From an uncultured Bacteroidales bacterium (GTDB taxonomy: Bacteria > Bacteroidota > Bacteroidia > Bacteroidales > FEN-979): a DNA stretch of 46,423 nucleotides. How positions within the stretch are numbered: position 1 is the stretch's first letter; every line of letters begins with the position of its first letter. Below the pieces are notes generated by a model. That model did no database searches. It was not told the DNA's origin and saw nothing but the letters and a program-made list of their open reading frames with translations. The translations under genes and the position numbers were made by a program. The stretch is taken from the NCBI GenBank assembly GCA_903929315.1, contig CAIYUC010000185.1, positions 1 to 46,423 of the forward strand. The letters run 5' to 3'. Shown piece by piece: positions 18,390 through 25,691 of the stretch.

Positions 18390-18524
18390 ATGGTAGAAGT
18401 CTTCACCGAAGAATTGGATCAGATCTACTACCCAGGTTACACAGAAGAACTCATCGCTTCAGAACCTGACAAGTTCGAATGGGAACTTTCAGAGTTCAGG
18501 GGTCAGTTCTCAACAAGAAATTGA
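18390..18524 (+). CDS. Small acidic ORF (44 residues) with its own terminator
   Basis: The reading MVEVFTEELDQIYYPGY continues to SEFRGQFSTRN and stops at TGA 18522-18524. It is acidic and rich in E, D and aromatic residues, without a membrane segment. A rho-independent terminator begins 17 bp downstream, suggesting a real short transcription unit. The sequence just upstream is a dispersed GT-rich repeat rather than a recognisable promoter. I do not know the family; it could also be a remnant of a longer gene. Confidence 0.45.
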   Translation: MVEVFTEELDQIYYPGYTEELIASEPDKFEWELSEFRGQFSTRN

Positions 18525-18540
18525 TTCTACAAAGAGAGGG

Positions 18541-18576
18541 GTCAGTCCCGAAAATCGGGGCTGACTGCTTTTTTTT
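18541..18576 (+). terminator. Rho-independent terminator
   Basis: GTCAGTCCCGA-AAA-TCGGGGCTGAC followed by TGCTTTTTTTT: an approximately 11-bp stem with one mismatch and a T-run, 17 bp after the small ORF. Confidence 0.85.
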
Positions 18577-18930
18577 ATGCTCGCAATTGCTCATAAAGGA
18601 GATCCTCAGTATAACTCCGGGAGTTTTCTATACTGTTTTAGGATCATAGATTATTAAACGAATCTTTCATCTGCTACCTTCTCAAATCACAATCTTCATC
18701 CGCTGACTGGTTGTACCTGAGGAAATAATATTTACTCAATATACTGAGTAAAATATCTCAATACATTGAGTAATTCATAGATAGTCATATGGTCAAAAAG
18801 CAACAAAGTGCTAAAGTAACAAAGTACCAAAGTGACAAAGTCACCAATCACTAGTCTCTACTTACACATCGAGCATCTGTTATCCGGCACCTGGTTCCGT
18901 AATTCGTAATATGAATTCGTAATTGATTTT
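18577..18930. other. Gene-free spacer with tandem palindromes and short repeats
   Basis: No ORF is supported. It holds two operator-like palindromes (18731-18770) and a run of irregular CAAAGT-containing short repeats at about 18800-18847. Confidence 0.5.
18731..18770. promoter_or_regulatory. Two tandem operator-like palindromes, ACTCAATAYAYTGAGT type
   Basis: TTTACTCA-ATATAC-TGAGTAAA (18731-18752) and CTCAAT-AC-ATTGAG (18757-18770) share a core and have centres 22 bp apart, about two DNA turns, as for cooperative dimer binding. No gene starts close by. Confidence 0.45.
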
Positions 18931-18978
18931 GTTATATTTCCAATAATCCGTATTTTTGTGGATTATTAGAAATATAAC
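18931..18978 (+). promoter_or_regulatory. AbiEi-type promoter with embedded inverted-repeat operator
   Basis: GTTATATTTCCAATAATCC (18931-18949) and GGATTATTAGAAATATAAC (18960-18978) are inverted copies with a single mismatch. The 10-bp spacer holds the -7 box TATTTTTG (18951-18958). A protein bound here would block the promoter. The inferred transcript start near 18965 supports the ATG at 18983 as the gene start. Confidence 0.75.
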
Positions 18979-18982
18979 GAAT

Positions 18983-19615
18983 ATGTCTGTCAGCTATCTC
19001 GAATTCAGGGAATCCTTGTATCCGCAGGGACTTTTTTCCATAAGCCAGGTGCGATTGTACTTCCCGGATTTCAATAGAGATAACCTCCTTTCATGGCAAA
19101 AGAAGGGTTATATCATCCGGTTAAGACGGGGATGGTATTGCTTCCGGGAATTTATGAAGGTGCCAGAGTACAATTTCCTAGTCGCTAACAACATCTATGC
19201 TCCCTCCTATGTCAGTCACCAGGAAGCATTGCTGTTTTATGGTCTGATTCCGGAGCATATCGTTGATTCGACTTCCATAACCACCAAAAAGACCGCTGTT
19301 TTTCCGGTAAAGGGAAAGGTTTTCAAATATTATTCAGTACACCCCAGGTTTTTTTTCGGTTATGAACTGAAAGAGATGACAGCAAATGGTTTCAAAAGAA
19401 ATTTTATGATTGCGGACAGGGAAAAAGCAATACTGGATCTTCTTTACATTTTTGACTTCTATAAGACTGAACAGGACATTGCAGATATCCGGTTTAATGA
19501 AGAAACCCTAGAGAACGACATAAACTGGAACCGCATGGAAGAATATCTCAAGAGGTTCGATATAAAGATCCTTGAAAAGAAAGTCCGGCTGATACAGAAA
19601 ATTCACCAATTATGA
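18983..19615 (+). CDS. AbiEi-family antitoxin / transcriptional autorepressor
   Basis: Protein of 210 residues from the ATG at 18983; a TTG at 18956 would lie inside the -7 promoter box and is rejected. An N-terminal winged-helix-like part (FSISQVRLYFPDFNRDNLLSW, then GYIIRLRRGWYCF) matches the AbiEi pattern, followed by YVSHQEALLFYGLIPE and a C-terminal region with DREKAILDLLYI, as in type IV antitoxins of the AbiE family. These proteins repress their own operon by binding inverted repeats, and such a repeat overlaps this promoter. The stop overlaps the start of the AbiEii gene by 4 bp (ATGA). Role: neutralises or counteracts the partner nucleotidyltransferase. Confidence 0.88.
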   Translation: MSVSYLEFRESLYPQGLFSISQVRLYFPDFNRDNLLSWQKKGYIIRLRRGWYCFREFMKVPEYNFLVANNIYAPSYVSHQEALLFYGLIPEHIVDSTSITTKKTAVFPVKGKVFKYYSVHPRFFFGYELKEMTANGFKRNFMIADREKAILDLLYIFDFYKTEQDIADIRFNEETLENDINWNRMEEYLKRFDIKILEKKVRLIQKIHQL

Positions 19616-20418
19616 TAGCCCTGCACGAGATTGTCAGGCAATATCCGAAAGATCTTCAAAAGCCTGAATTCTATGATCCGATGGTCAAGGAGTACATTCA
19701 CCATCACATGCTGAAAGTCCTCTTTAATGACAAAAATGCAAACCGTATCTCATTTCTGGGTGGAACTGCACTCAGATATTTCTATGATCTGAAGCGATTC
19801 TCGGAAGATCTTGACCTGGATTGTTTTGACCTTTCAAGACCGCAATTTCTGGCAATGACCGATCATCTCCTGAAAGAAATGCAAGCCATGGGTTTTGATG
19901 TCGTAATTGAGGACAAGAAAAGATATGAGGAGTTGAAGGCATTTCGACGGGTATTTGTATTCCCCGAATTGAAATACATTATGGGAATGAGCCAGCAGAA
20001 AGAGGCGAAATTCTTTATCAAAATTGAAGCTGAACCACAGCATTTTGATTATCAGCCTGAGGTAAAAAGGATCAGTGGTTTTGGTGTGACTGCTCCGGTA
20101 AGAACTATGCCATTGGGGATACTGTTTTCCTCAAAGATTGCGGCCGCGTTAAGTCGTATGAAAGACCGTGATTTTTATGATGTGGTATACCTGATCAATT
20201 TTGCATCTCCTGATTTTGCTTTTCTTTCAATAAAATGTGGGATCGAGACACCTGGACAACTAAAAGAAGCGCTGCTTAAGGCTTCAGACGAACGAAAACT
20301 TAAAACCCGGTGTCTCTACGATTGTGAGCATATGCTGTTCAACAAGCAAGACATTATGATGATCCGGTCCTTTTCGGATTATATTGAGCATTTTGATTTT
20401 AGCAGGTTCAGTGCGTGA
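19612..20418 (+). CDS. AbiEii-family nucleotidyltransferase toxin
   Basis: A 268-residue protein of the AbiEii/DUF1814 family (PF08843). The nucleotidyltransferase core is plain: FLGGTALRYFYDLKRFSEDLDLD at residues 48-70 gives the GG[ST] loop and the metal-binding acidic pair. A further conserved stretch is LGILFSSKIAAALSRMKDRDFYDVVYL, which contains the KxxA...RxKDRDxxD element. AbiE toxins transfer nucleotides to targets such as tRNA in related systems and can give phage defence (established for the family). Translationally coupled to the AbiEi gene. Length is normal and all visible motifs are intact, so the pair looks functional. Confidence 0.9.
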   Translation: MIALHEIVRQYPKDLQKPEFYDPMVKEYIHHHMLKVLFNDKNANRISFLGGTALRYFYDLKRFSEDLDLDCFDLSRPQFLAMTDHLLKEMQAMGFDVVIEDKKRYEELKAFRRVFVFPELKYIMGMSQQKEAKFFIKIEAEPQHFDYQPEVKRISGFGVTAPVRTMPLGILFSSKIAAALSRMKDRDFYDVVYLINFASPDFAFLSIKCGIETPGQLKEALLKASDERKLKTRCLYDCEHMLFNKQDIMMIRSFSDYIEHFDFSRFSA

Positions 20419-20493
20419 GGGATAAGTAAGCAGTCAGCAGTCAACAGTCGGGTGTGGGTGTGAAATTTCGTAAGAAGTAACGAGAATTCATTG

Positions 20494-20501
20494 TAAATTT
20501 G
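20494..20501 (+). promoter_or_regulatory. Bacteroidetes -7 promoter box TAAATTTG
   Basis: TAAATTTG, 23 bp before the ATG at 20525, with an inferred transcript start near 20508. Confidence 0.5.
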
Positions 20502-20524
20502 AGCCGTATAAATAAGTATGTTAA

Positions 20525-20722
20525 ATGGAAACTTTGATTCTTACCGGGGATAAAAAGTCTGAAATGAGATTAATAGCAGGAATTGCCCGGAAATTTGGCC
20601 TTAAAACACGGAAACTCACAATTGCGGAGATTGAGGATATTGCATTGCTGAAAGCCATCAAAAATGGTGAAACAGAAGAGTTTGTTGACACCGACCAGTT
20701 TGTTAAATCTCTCAAGCCCTAA
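20525..20722 (+). CDS. Small orphan antitoxin-like protein
   Basis: A 65-residue protein: METLILTGDKKSEMRLIAGI, then ARKFGLKTRKLTIAEIEDIALLKAI. This resembles small Bacteroidetes proteins usually encoded just before a RelE/ParE-type toxin (short N-terminal strand, two helices, then an acidic KNGETEEF tail). No toxin gene follows; a hairpin terminator lies downstream. The assignment is by general resemblance only, so read it as hypothetical, possibly an orphan antitoxin next to the AbiE pair. Confidence 0.6.
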   Translation: METLILTGDKKSEMRLIAGIARKFGLKTRKLTIAEIEDIALLKAIKNGETEEFVDTDQFVKSLKP

Positions 20723-20863
20723 TCGCTCACTCACACATCCGGTATCCGGTATCTGTTTTTAACTTACCAGTTTACCAATTCACCAGTTTATATCATCACA
20801 ATGCTATTATAGAACCCCGGTTATCTTTGGATTGGAACGACCGGTGGCTTAAAGGATAAAAAA

Positions 20864-20907
20864 CCGGATAATATTCATTTTGCAAATGAAAATTATCGGA
20901 TATTTTT
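20864..20907 (+). terminator. Hairpin terminator candidate
   Basis: CCGGATAATATTCATTT and AAATGAAAATTATCGG form a long stem with a few mismatches and a TGC loop, followed by a short T-run (TATTTTTT). Confidence 0.65.
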
Positions 20908-20942
20908 TACTTTCGAAGTTATATTTATCTCCCCTAACCAAT

Positions 20943-21066
20943 ACTCACACATCGAGTATCCAGCATCCAACATCTGTTTTCCGGCATCCGGTATCCGGCA
21001 TCCGGTATCTTTTTTTCACTCACCAGTTCACCAGTTTATCCGGCATCCGGCATCTGGCATCCGGTA
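20943..21066. repeat. Interrupted CCGGCAT/CCGGTAT heptamer tandem repeat
   Basis: The unit CCGGCAT or CCGGTAT recurs in two short runs (about 20980-21010 and 21039-21066), with single degenerate units nearby. Similar runs occur at 20738-20754 and 26899-26950. Confidence 0.75.
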
Positions 21067-21288
21067 CCTCCTCCCCCACCCATAAATCGAAATTCACAAA
21101 GTCATGCTCGTGAAAATGTTTTTCACTAAACACGACCTCTTGACAGATCTGTCGCCTTCCAGGTTCATTCACCCCGAGTACTCGGAATGACCTGAATGTT
21201 TGCTTAAAATTTTCTACTCCGCATGTTCAATCCGGCAAATTTCATTTACTCACCGTGGCTATCAAGGCTGCTTAAAACTAATCAGACT

Positions 21289-21840
21289 ATGAAAAAATCG
21301 ATCATGAAACCGGAACTTGCCCTGGAAAACGGCGAAACCTACGAAAACAGAATCCCGATGCGTCTCTGGGCAGAAGATGACCTGCCAAGTCAGAAACTGC
21401 TGTTAAAAGGTAATGACAGCCTTTCCGATGCAGAATTGTTGAGTATTATCATCAGCACCGGTGTTTCAGGAGAAAACTCACTTGACATTGCAAAGAAAAT
21501 GCTATCAGTTTGCGGAAACAGCCTGTGCGAATTCTGGAAATTCGGAGTCTCAGACCTTCAGAAGATCAAAGGTATCGGCGAAAAGCGAGCCGTTAAGATC
21601 TCTGCCATATTTGCTCTGGCCCGCAGGAGAAACGAATCCGAAGTGATCCTCAAAGACAAGATCACCAGCAGCTGTGATGCCTTCGAAATCTTTAAATCAC
21701 TGATGGGCGACCTGCCTTTTGAAGAATTCTGGGTCCTCATGCTGAACAAAGCCAACCGGGTCCTTAAAAAAGTGAAGATCTCCCAAGGCGGCATTTCCGG
21801 GACTGTCGTGGATCCGAAGAAGATCTTCCAGATTGGATAA
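21289..21840 (+). pseudogene. radC: Truncated radC (UPF0758) lacking the JAMM catalytic region
   Basis: From the ATG at 21289 the protein has 183 residues. It shows the RadC N-terminus (MRLWAEDDLPSQKLLLKG, then LSDAELLSIIISTG), the helix-hairpin-helix-like LQKIKGIGEKRAVKISAIF, and the first half of the MPN/JAB domain up to SQGGISGTVVDPKKIF. It then stops within four residues. Normal RadC continues with an HxHPSG...D JAMM metal site, which is absent here and not visible in any frame immediately downstream. It is probably a broken gene; the break lies about 35 bp before an ATGACCACC motif that may mark a mobile-element end. Confidence 0.8.
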
Positions 21841-22020
21841 ACCGCCACCTCTGATCTCCTTGTGCCGGTTAAGAATGACCACCGTATTAGTCTGATTATT
21901 ATTTATTTAAGATAGTCTACTTCCTTCGTTCAAGTGTGGTCAATCTTACAGTTCTGTCCATGAATTTCTGCAACGGGCCTCTTGCTGCGTGAAGATCAGT
22001 TTTCTTCCTATTTTTGTGAT

Positions 22021-24009
22021 ATGAGATACATCAAAATTATCCTGGCGGTCCTGCTGTGCGGACTGCTGGCGGCTGGCTGCGTCAGGGCCGGGAAGTGTAA
22101 GACTCATTATGCTTCATCAAAACCGCTGACCCGTTGGTGGTGGTTTGCAAGACTCATAAAGGAGGAGGACGTCAGGTATAACCTTGACTGGGTGAAGAAG
22201 AACGGCTTCGGGGGTGTAGAGATCGCCTGGGTCTATCCTCTGAACAGGAAACGGTTTTACAGCGAACCCCTTGATACCAATTACCTTCCCAGGCAGGAAT
22301 GGCTTAGCCCTGAGTGGTCTGCCATTGTTGCTTATGCAAAGCACTATGCCGATAGTCTTGGCCTGAGCTGCGATTTTACTTTTGGCACCGGGTGGCCTTT
22401 CGGAGATACGAAAGTAAAAAGGGAAGATGCCACCCAGACCTGGCATGAAAAGAATGACAGCCTGAAATGGACGTATGCAGTGGTTTCCTGGGAATACCCC
22501 AAAAAGGGTTATATAATCAACCATATGGACCAGGGGGCCTTCGGCAGGTACGCGCGACGGATGGGAAGCGCCCTGGCCCCAGCGCTGAAAGGGTCTGTTT
22601 CGGGCCTTTTCTGCGATTCGTGGGAAGTTGAGACCACGAGGATCTGGACAACGGGTTTCGGCGAGGCCTTCAAAAGGTCATACGGGTATGACATCTATCC
22701 GTACATGGACAGTATTTACTCCAGGGCAAACTTCGATGAACGTTACGATTACATGAAGCTGGTCTCGGATTACGTGGTTGACATGTTCTACAGGCCCTTC
22801 GCCGCGGAATGCCGCAGTCTGGGCGCTTTTTCGCGGGTACAGTGCGCCGGCGCCCCTGTCGATCTTATCTCGGCCTATGCCTCGGTGGATGTACCCGAGA
22901 CTGAAGCAATGCTTTACGAACCACCCTATTCAAGGATAGTGGCTTCAGCAGCCTGTCTGGCGTCGAAGAAGGAGGTTTCTTCCGAAACCTTCACATGCAC
23001 ATACGGGTTCCCTAAGTATGATGAGGAGAAGAAGATGATGGATTTCAGGCTCAGGGGGAAGGAGCAGGTTGCCGATCTTAAGCTTGTGGCCGATGCACTT
23101 TTCGCCAACGGAGTGAATCAGATCATCTGGCATGGCATGCCCTTCAACCCGGTGGGGATCGACACAATTATGTTCTATGCCTCAGTGCATGTAGGGAGAA
23201 AGGGCAACCTGGCAAAGGATATTCCTGCGTTCAACAGCTATATGACGAAGGTCTGCGGATATATGAAACAAGGAGTCACCTTTTCGGATGTCGCCGTTTA
23301 CCTACCCGTGGAAGACAGCTGGGAAACTGGAATGATGAAAGAACCCGATACACAGCAGCCCTGGGCATGGGGAGAGTATGAGATGAGAAGGACTGTGCCT
23401 CCTGCTGAACTCAGGGGATACAACCCCATCTGGATCAGCGGAAATTTCCTGAGGAATGCCTCTGTTAAGGATAAAAAGCTGGTTTGCGGGGATGAAACTT
23501 TTTCAGTCCTTTACATAGATGCCTCGTATATCGACCTCGATGCCCTTAAAACGGTCGTAAGGTTTGCCGGGAACGGAATGCAGGTTTGCCTCAGGCAGAT
23601 TCCGCGACAACCGGGGAAGAATAAATCACCAGAATTCGGCAAACTTCTTGCGGAACTGACAGGCATGAAGAACGTAAGCCGCGAATTCCCGGGTAAGACC
23701 GGCATAAGGCCATTGGTGAAGGGGGACAGCCTTCCTGATTTCTGGTGCAGGAAGGACGGGGATGAGTATTATTTTTTCATTGCCAACCCGCACTCGATGG
23801 ACCTGCATCTTCCCCTAAAATATGGGCAGTCATTGTCTTCGGATACGGTTCGCAGGGACCTGACATTTAATTTAAGCGGCCGGGAACTGAAACTCCCGGT
23901 TGAATTCAGACCCTACCAGTCGATCATCCTGAAGATAGGAAGTCAGGGGGATCCTGAATACCTGGATATCTCATATGATCCGCTTGTTCCTATGACAATA
24001 CCGTTCTAA
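22021..24009 (+). CDS. GH106-like (alpha-L-rhamnosidase-type) glycoside hydrolase lipoprotein, short form
   Basis: A 662-residue exported protein from the ATG at 22021. The signal peptide ends in a lipobox LLAAGC, so it should be lipid-anchored. The N-terminal PLTRWWWFARLIKEEDVRYN and GFGGVEIAWVYPL, followed by FGTGWPFGD, are typical of the GH106-like (PF17132) barrel; later SWEVETTRIWTTGF and WHGMPFNPVG lie in the barrel. Classical GH106 enzymes exceed 1000 residues; this one lacks their C-terminal beta domains, and I see no catalytic proof of rhamnosidase activity. Sampled lines run at about 50-62 % GC against roughly 35-48 % in the island's first genes, suggesting a different origin. A TATTTTTG box at 22009-22016 leaves almost no leader before the ATG. 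Confidence 0.72.
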   Translation: MRYIKIILAVLLCGLLAAGCVRAGKCKTHYASSKPLTRWWWFARLIKEEDVRYNLDWVKKNGFGGVEIAWVYPLNRKRFYSEPLDTNYLPRQEWLSPEWSAIVAYAKHYADSLGLSCDFTFGTGWPFGDTKVKREDATQTWHEKNDSLKWTYAVVSWEYPKKGYIINHMDQGAFGRYARRMGSALAPALKGSVSGLFCDSWEVETTRIWTTGFGEAFKRSYGYDIYPYMDSIYSRANFDERYDYMKLVSDYVVDMFYRPFAAECRSLGAFSRVQCAGAPVDLISAYASVDVPETEAMLYEPPYSRIVASAACLASKKEVSSETFTCTYGFPKYDEEKKMMDFRLRGKEQVADLKLVADALFANGVNQIIWHGMPFNPVGIDTIMFYASVHVGRKGNLAKDIPAFNSYMTKVCGYMKQGVTFSDVAVYLPVEDSWETGMMKEPDTQQPWAWGEYEMRRTVPPAELRGYNPIWISGNFLRNASVKDKKLVCGDETFSVLYIDASYIDLDALKTVVRFAGNGMQVCLRQIPRQPGKNKSPEFGKLLAELTGMKNVSREFPGKTGIRPLVKGDSLPDFWCRKDGDEYYFFIANPHSMDLHLPLKYGQSLSSDTVRRDLTFNLSGRELKLPVEFRPYQSIILKIGSQGDPEYLDISYDPLVPMTIPF

Positions 24010-24357
24010 CGCTGCTTAGGCTCATAATGAAAATGCTGAAGATCCCGGGAGGGTGGGAACGCCGGTATTATTTGAAAAAAAACGCTCGCTTTGATCAATC
24101 TTTGCCAGAGCAATCTGGCCACCTCACTTGGTTGATTTTTAAGTAGATATCGTGGTCAACAAAAATCGGCAGAAGGTGGTCATGAGCTTCGGTTTTTCCA
24201 GATTATCAAACTCGCTTTCATACCCAGTTTAATTATAGTCAAATTGTCTGAAAGATCAAACTTTTTTTTGCTGTTCAAGTGTGTGCTGAAATCTTAATCC
24301 TAGTGCTTGAGATAATCGAATTTTACCATGTAAAATAATGCAAATTTTGTGCAAATG

Positions 24358-24393
24358 AAAAAGGGTCCCAGAAGCTGACCTTCTGAAACCCTT
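24358..24393 (-). terminator. Minus-strand terminator following a tRNA-Pro 3'-end copy
   Basis: Read on the minus strand, AGGGTTTCAGAAG-GTCAG-CTTCTGGGACCCT forms a stem with a TTTT run. It lies directly after the inverted copy of the tRNA-Pro 3' end, as a terminator would follow a tRNA gene. Confidence 0.55.
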
Positions 24394-24402
24394 GATTTTG
24401 CT

Positions 24403-24496
24403 GTCGGGGTAGCAGGATTACCTTCGGTGATCCTGAATTGGGGGGGATTCAACAAAAAAGGCCTGATTCGCTACGCTCATCTGGTCTTTTTTATTT
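24403..24496 (-). repeat. 94-bp inverted repeat, left copy (contains tRNA-Pro 3'-end sequence)
   Basis: It is the reverse complement of 25598-25691 with 3 mismatches by eye (91 of 94). It contains the tRNA-Pro 3' sequence AATCCTGCTACCCCGA in reverse orientation. Together the two copies enclose two tRNA genes and one protein gene. Confidence 0.88.
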
Positions 24497-24531
24497 AAAA
24501 TAAAACTTGAGTAAGCAATGAAATATATTCT

Positions 24532-24551
24532 CCCTCCCCAAATGGGGAGGG
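24532..24551. repeat. Perfect GC-rich hairpin CCCTCCCC-AAAT-GGGGAGGG
   Basis: An 8-bp perfect stem with a four-base loop, followed by a GGCCGGGGAGGGG tail. This is a dispersed intergenic hairpin type with no T-run, so it is not a clear terminator. Confidence 0.7.
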
Positions 24552-24801
24552 CCGGGGAGGGGCTGGGAGGCAGTGTGAGTGTGATCATAGACGATTTGCA
24601 AACAAACTTGGGAAAGTAAAATGGATTTCATACTTTTGCAGCCCTTTTTAGAAAGTGTCATACCGATCACCAATCACCAGGTTTTGGAGAGTTGGGCGAT
24701 TAAAACAATGAACAATGAAGATTGAACAATGATCAATAAAAAATAAAAAGTGAGCAAGAAGTAATTCTTCACTGTTCACTCTTCACTGTTCACTGACTAC
24801 T

Positions 24802-24889
<88 letters not shown>

Positions 24890-24896
24890 GAATAAA

Positions 24897-24934
24897 GTGT
24901 GGGTTTGAGTGTGGAGGTAGTGTGGGTGTGAAAT
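24897..24934 (+). repeat. 38-bp GT-rich direct repeat, copy 2
   Basis: Identical over 38 bp to 18352-18389. It continues into further GTGTGGGTTTGGGTGTGATGG sequence; a complementary AC-rich tract lies at about 25366-25444 on the other side of the four-helix-bundle gene. Confidence 0.8.
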
Positions 24935-25005
24935 GGTGTGGGTTTGGGTGTGATGGAAGTGTGAGCGTGCGGAATTCGGAATTGGAAATTTAAAAATTAT
25001 GAATA

Positions 25006-25356
25006 ATGTTTGATTTTGAAAAGTTGGATGTTTACCAGTTGGTGAAGGCACAAAGTGCGAGAGTGATCTTTTTCCTGAGAAAAAATACGAGCATTGATCC
25101 ATATATTGTGGACCAATGGAAGAGAGCAAGTCTGAGTATTTTTTTAAACCTTGCCGAGGGAACCGGCAGGATGACTGACTCCGATAAGAAGCATTTTCTT
25201 ACGATATCCCGTGGCAGTGTTTATGAGTGCACGGCTATTATTGACCTTCTTAAAACCACAAAAGATATTGATGAAGAGACTTTCACAGAATTATATGGAT
25301 ACTACGAACAAATTTCGAAAATGCTCTTAGGAATGTATCGTAGCTATTCCAAATAA
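25006..25356 (+). CDS. Four-helix-bundle protein (23S rRNA intervening-sequence / S23 family)
   Basis: A 116-residue protein with the family pattern FDFEKLDVYQLVKAQ at the start, QWKRASLSIFLNLAEGTGR in the middle and YECTAIIDLL near the end; all alpha-helical. Related proteins (PF05635) are encoded within 23S rRNA intervening sequences or as free-standing genes; their function is not settled. It sits between tRNA-Ser and tRNA-Pro, flanked by GT-rich tracts on one side and AC-rich tracts on the other, and the block is enclosed by the 94-bp inverted repeats, so it may travel with the repeats. Confidence 0.88.
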   Translation: MFDFEKLDVYQLVKAQSARVIFFLRKNTSIDPYIVDQWKRASLSIFLNLAEGTGRMTDSDKKHFLTISRGSVYECTAIIDLLKTTKDIDEETFTELYGYYEQISKMLLGMYRSYSK

Positions 25357-25365
25357 TCTATCAAA

Positions 25366-25444
25366 TCCGCACACCCACATTACATCCAAACCCAACCTCA
25401 CACCTTTTCACACTCACACTTCCATCACACCCAAACCCACACCC
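25366..25444 (-). repeat. AC-rich tract, inverted relative to the GT-rich tract before the four-helix-bundle gene
   Basis: ACACCCACATTACATCC and CACACTTCCATCACACCC read as the reverse complement of the GTGTGATGGAAGTGTGAG-type sequence at about 24935-24965, so the four-helix-bundle gene is framed by an inner inverted repeat. Confidence 0.65.
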
Positions 25445-25448
25445 TACT

Positions 25449-25524
25449 CGGGGTATAGCGTAGCCCGGTTCATCGCGCCTGCTTTGGGAGCAGGAGGTCG
25501 CAGGTTCGAATCCTGCTACCCCGA
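25449..25524 (+). tRNA. tRNA-Pro (UGG)
   Basis: A 76-nt tRNA. Acceptor CGGGGTA (25449-25455) pairs with TACCCCG (25517-25523), discriminator A25524. The anticodon stem CCTGC/GCAGG encloses TTTGGGA with anticodon TGG at 25485-25487. T arm GCAGGTTCGAATCCTGC. No encoded CCA. Its 3' 16 nt recur at 25675-25690 and, inverted, at 24404-24419. Confidence 0.95.
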
Positions 25525-25565
25525 CAACAGAAAAGTCCTGGACGAAGTCCGGGATTTTTTATTTT
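25509..25565 (+). repeat. 57-bp direct repeat, copy 1 (tRNA-Pro 3' end plus terminator)
   Basis: From AATCCTGC within the tRNA T arm through the terminator to ATTTT, this matches 25675-25731 at all 57 positions. Confidence 0.9.
25534..25560 (+). terminator. tRNA-Pro terminator
   Basis: GTCCTGGAC-GAA-GTCCGGGA followed by TTTTTT, 10 bp after the tRNA end. Confidence 0.75.
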
Positions 25566-25597
25566 CAGGAAAACCAAGCTTGCTTGGGTTTTCAGGA

Positions 25598-25691
25598 AAA
25601 TAAAAAAGACCAGATGAGCGTAGTGAATCAGGACTTTTTTGTTGAATCCCCCCCAATTCAGGATCACCGCAGGTAATCCTGCTACCCCGAC
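25598..25691 (+). repeat. 94-bp inverted repeat, right copy
   Basis: Pairs with 24403-24496 in reverse orientation. It ends in a degenerate T arm (GCAGGT-AATCCTGC, three bases shorter than the intact tRNA) plus TACCCCGAC. Confidence 0.88.

Larger units (their letters stand above)
20723..21288. other. Gene-free spacer with tandem heptamer repeats
   Basis: Contains a terminator-like hairpin at 20864-20907, heptamer (CCGGCAT/CCGGTAT) tracts between about 20943 and 21066, and no supported gene. Open frames here consist of repeat sequence. Confidence 0.6.
24010..24801. other. Gene-free spacer with mobile-element-like and tRNA-derived sequence
   Basis: Between the GH106-like gene and tRNA-Ser: GTGGTCA motifs (24152-24183), a minus-strand terminator (24358-24393), the left 94-bp inverted repeat (24403-24496), a GC-rich hairpin (24532-24551), and short TTCACTGTTCACT repeats (about 24767-24794). 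No ORF is supported. Confidence 0.6.

Noticed and set aside
18137-18406. Minus-strand 89-codon open frame
   Set aside because: It runs across a terminator and the 38-bp GT-rich repeat; the product is repeat-derived.
20943-21066. Possible CRISPR array in the heptamer repeat zone
   Set aside because: The units are 7 bp, contiguous and without unique spacers, and no cas gene is near.
20880-21113. A 77-codon open frame in the heptamer repeat region
   Set aside because: The translated product is simply the heptamer repeat; no gene.
25470-25667. Minus-strand open frame with GSRIRTCDLLLPKQAR
   Set aside because: Antisense translation of tRNA-Pro and its repeat; not a protein gene.
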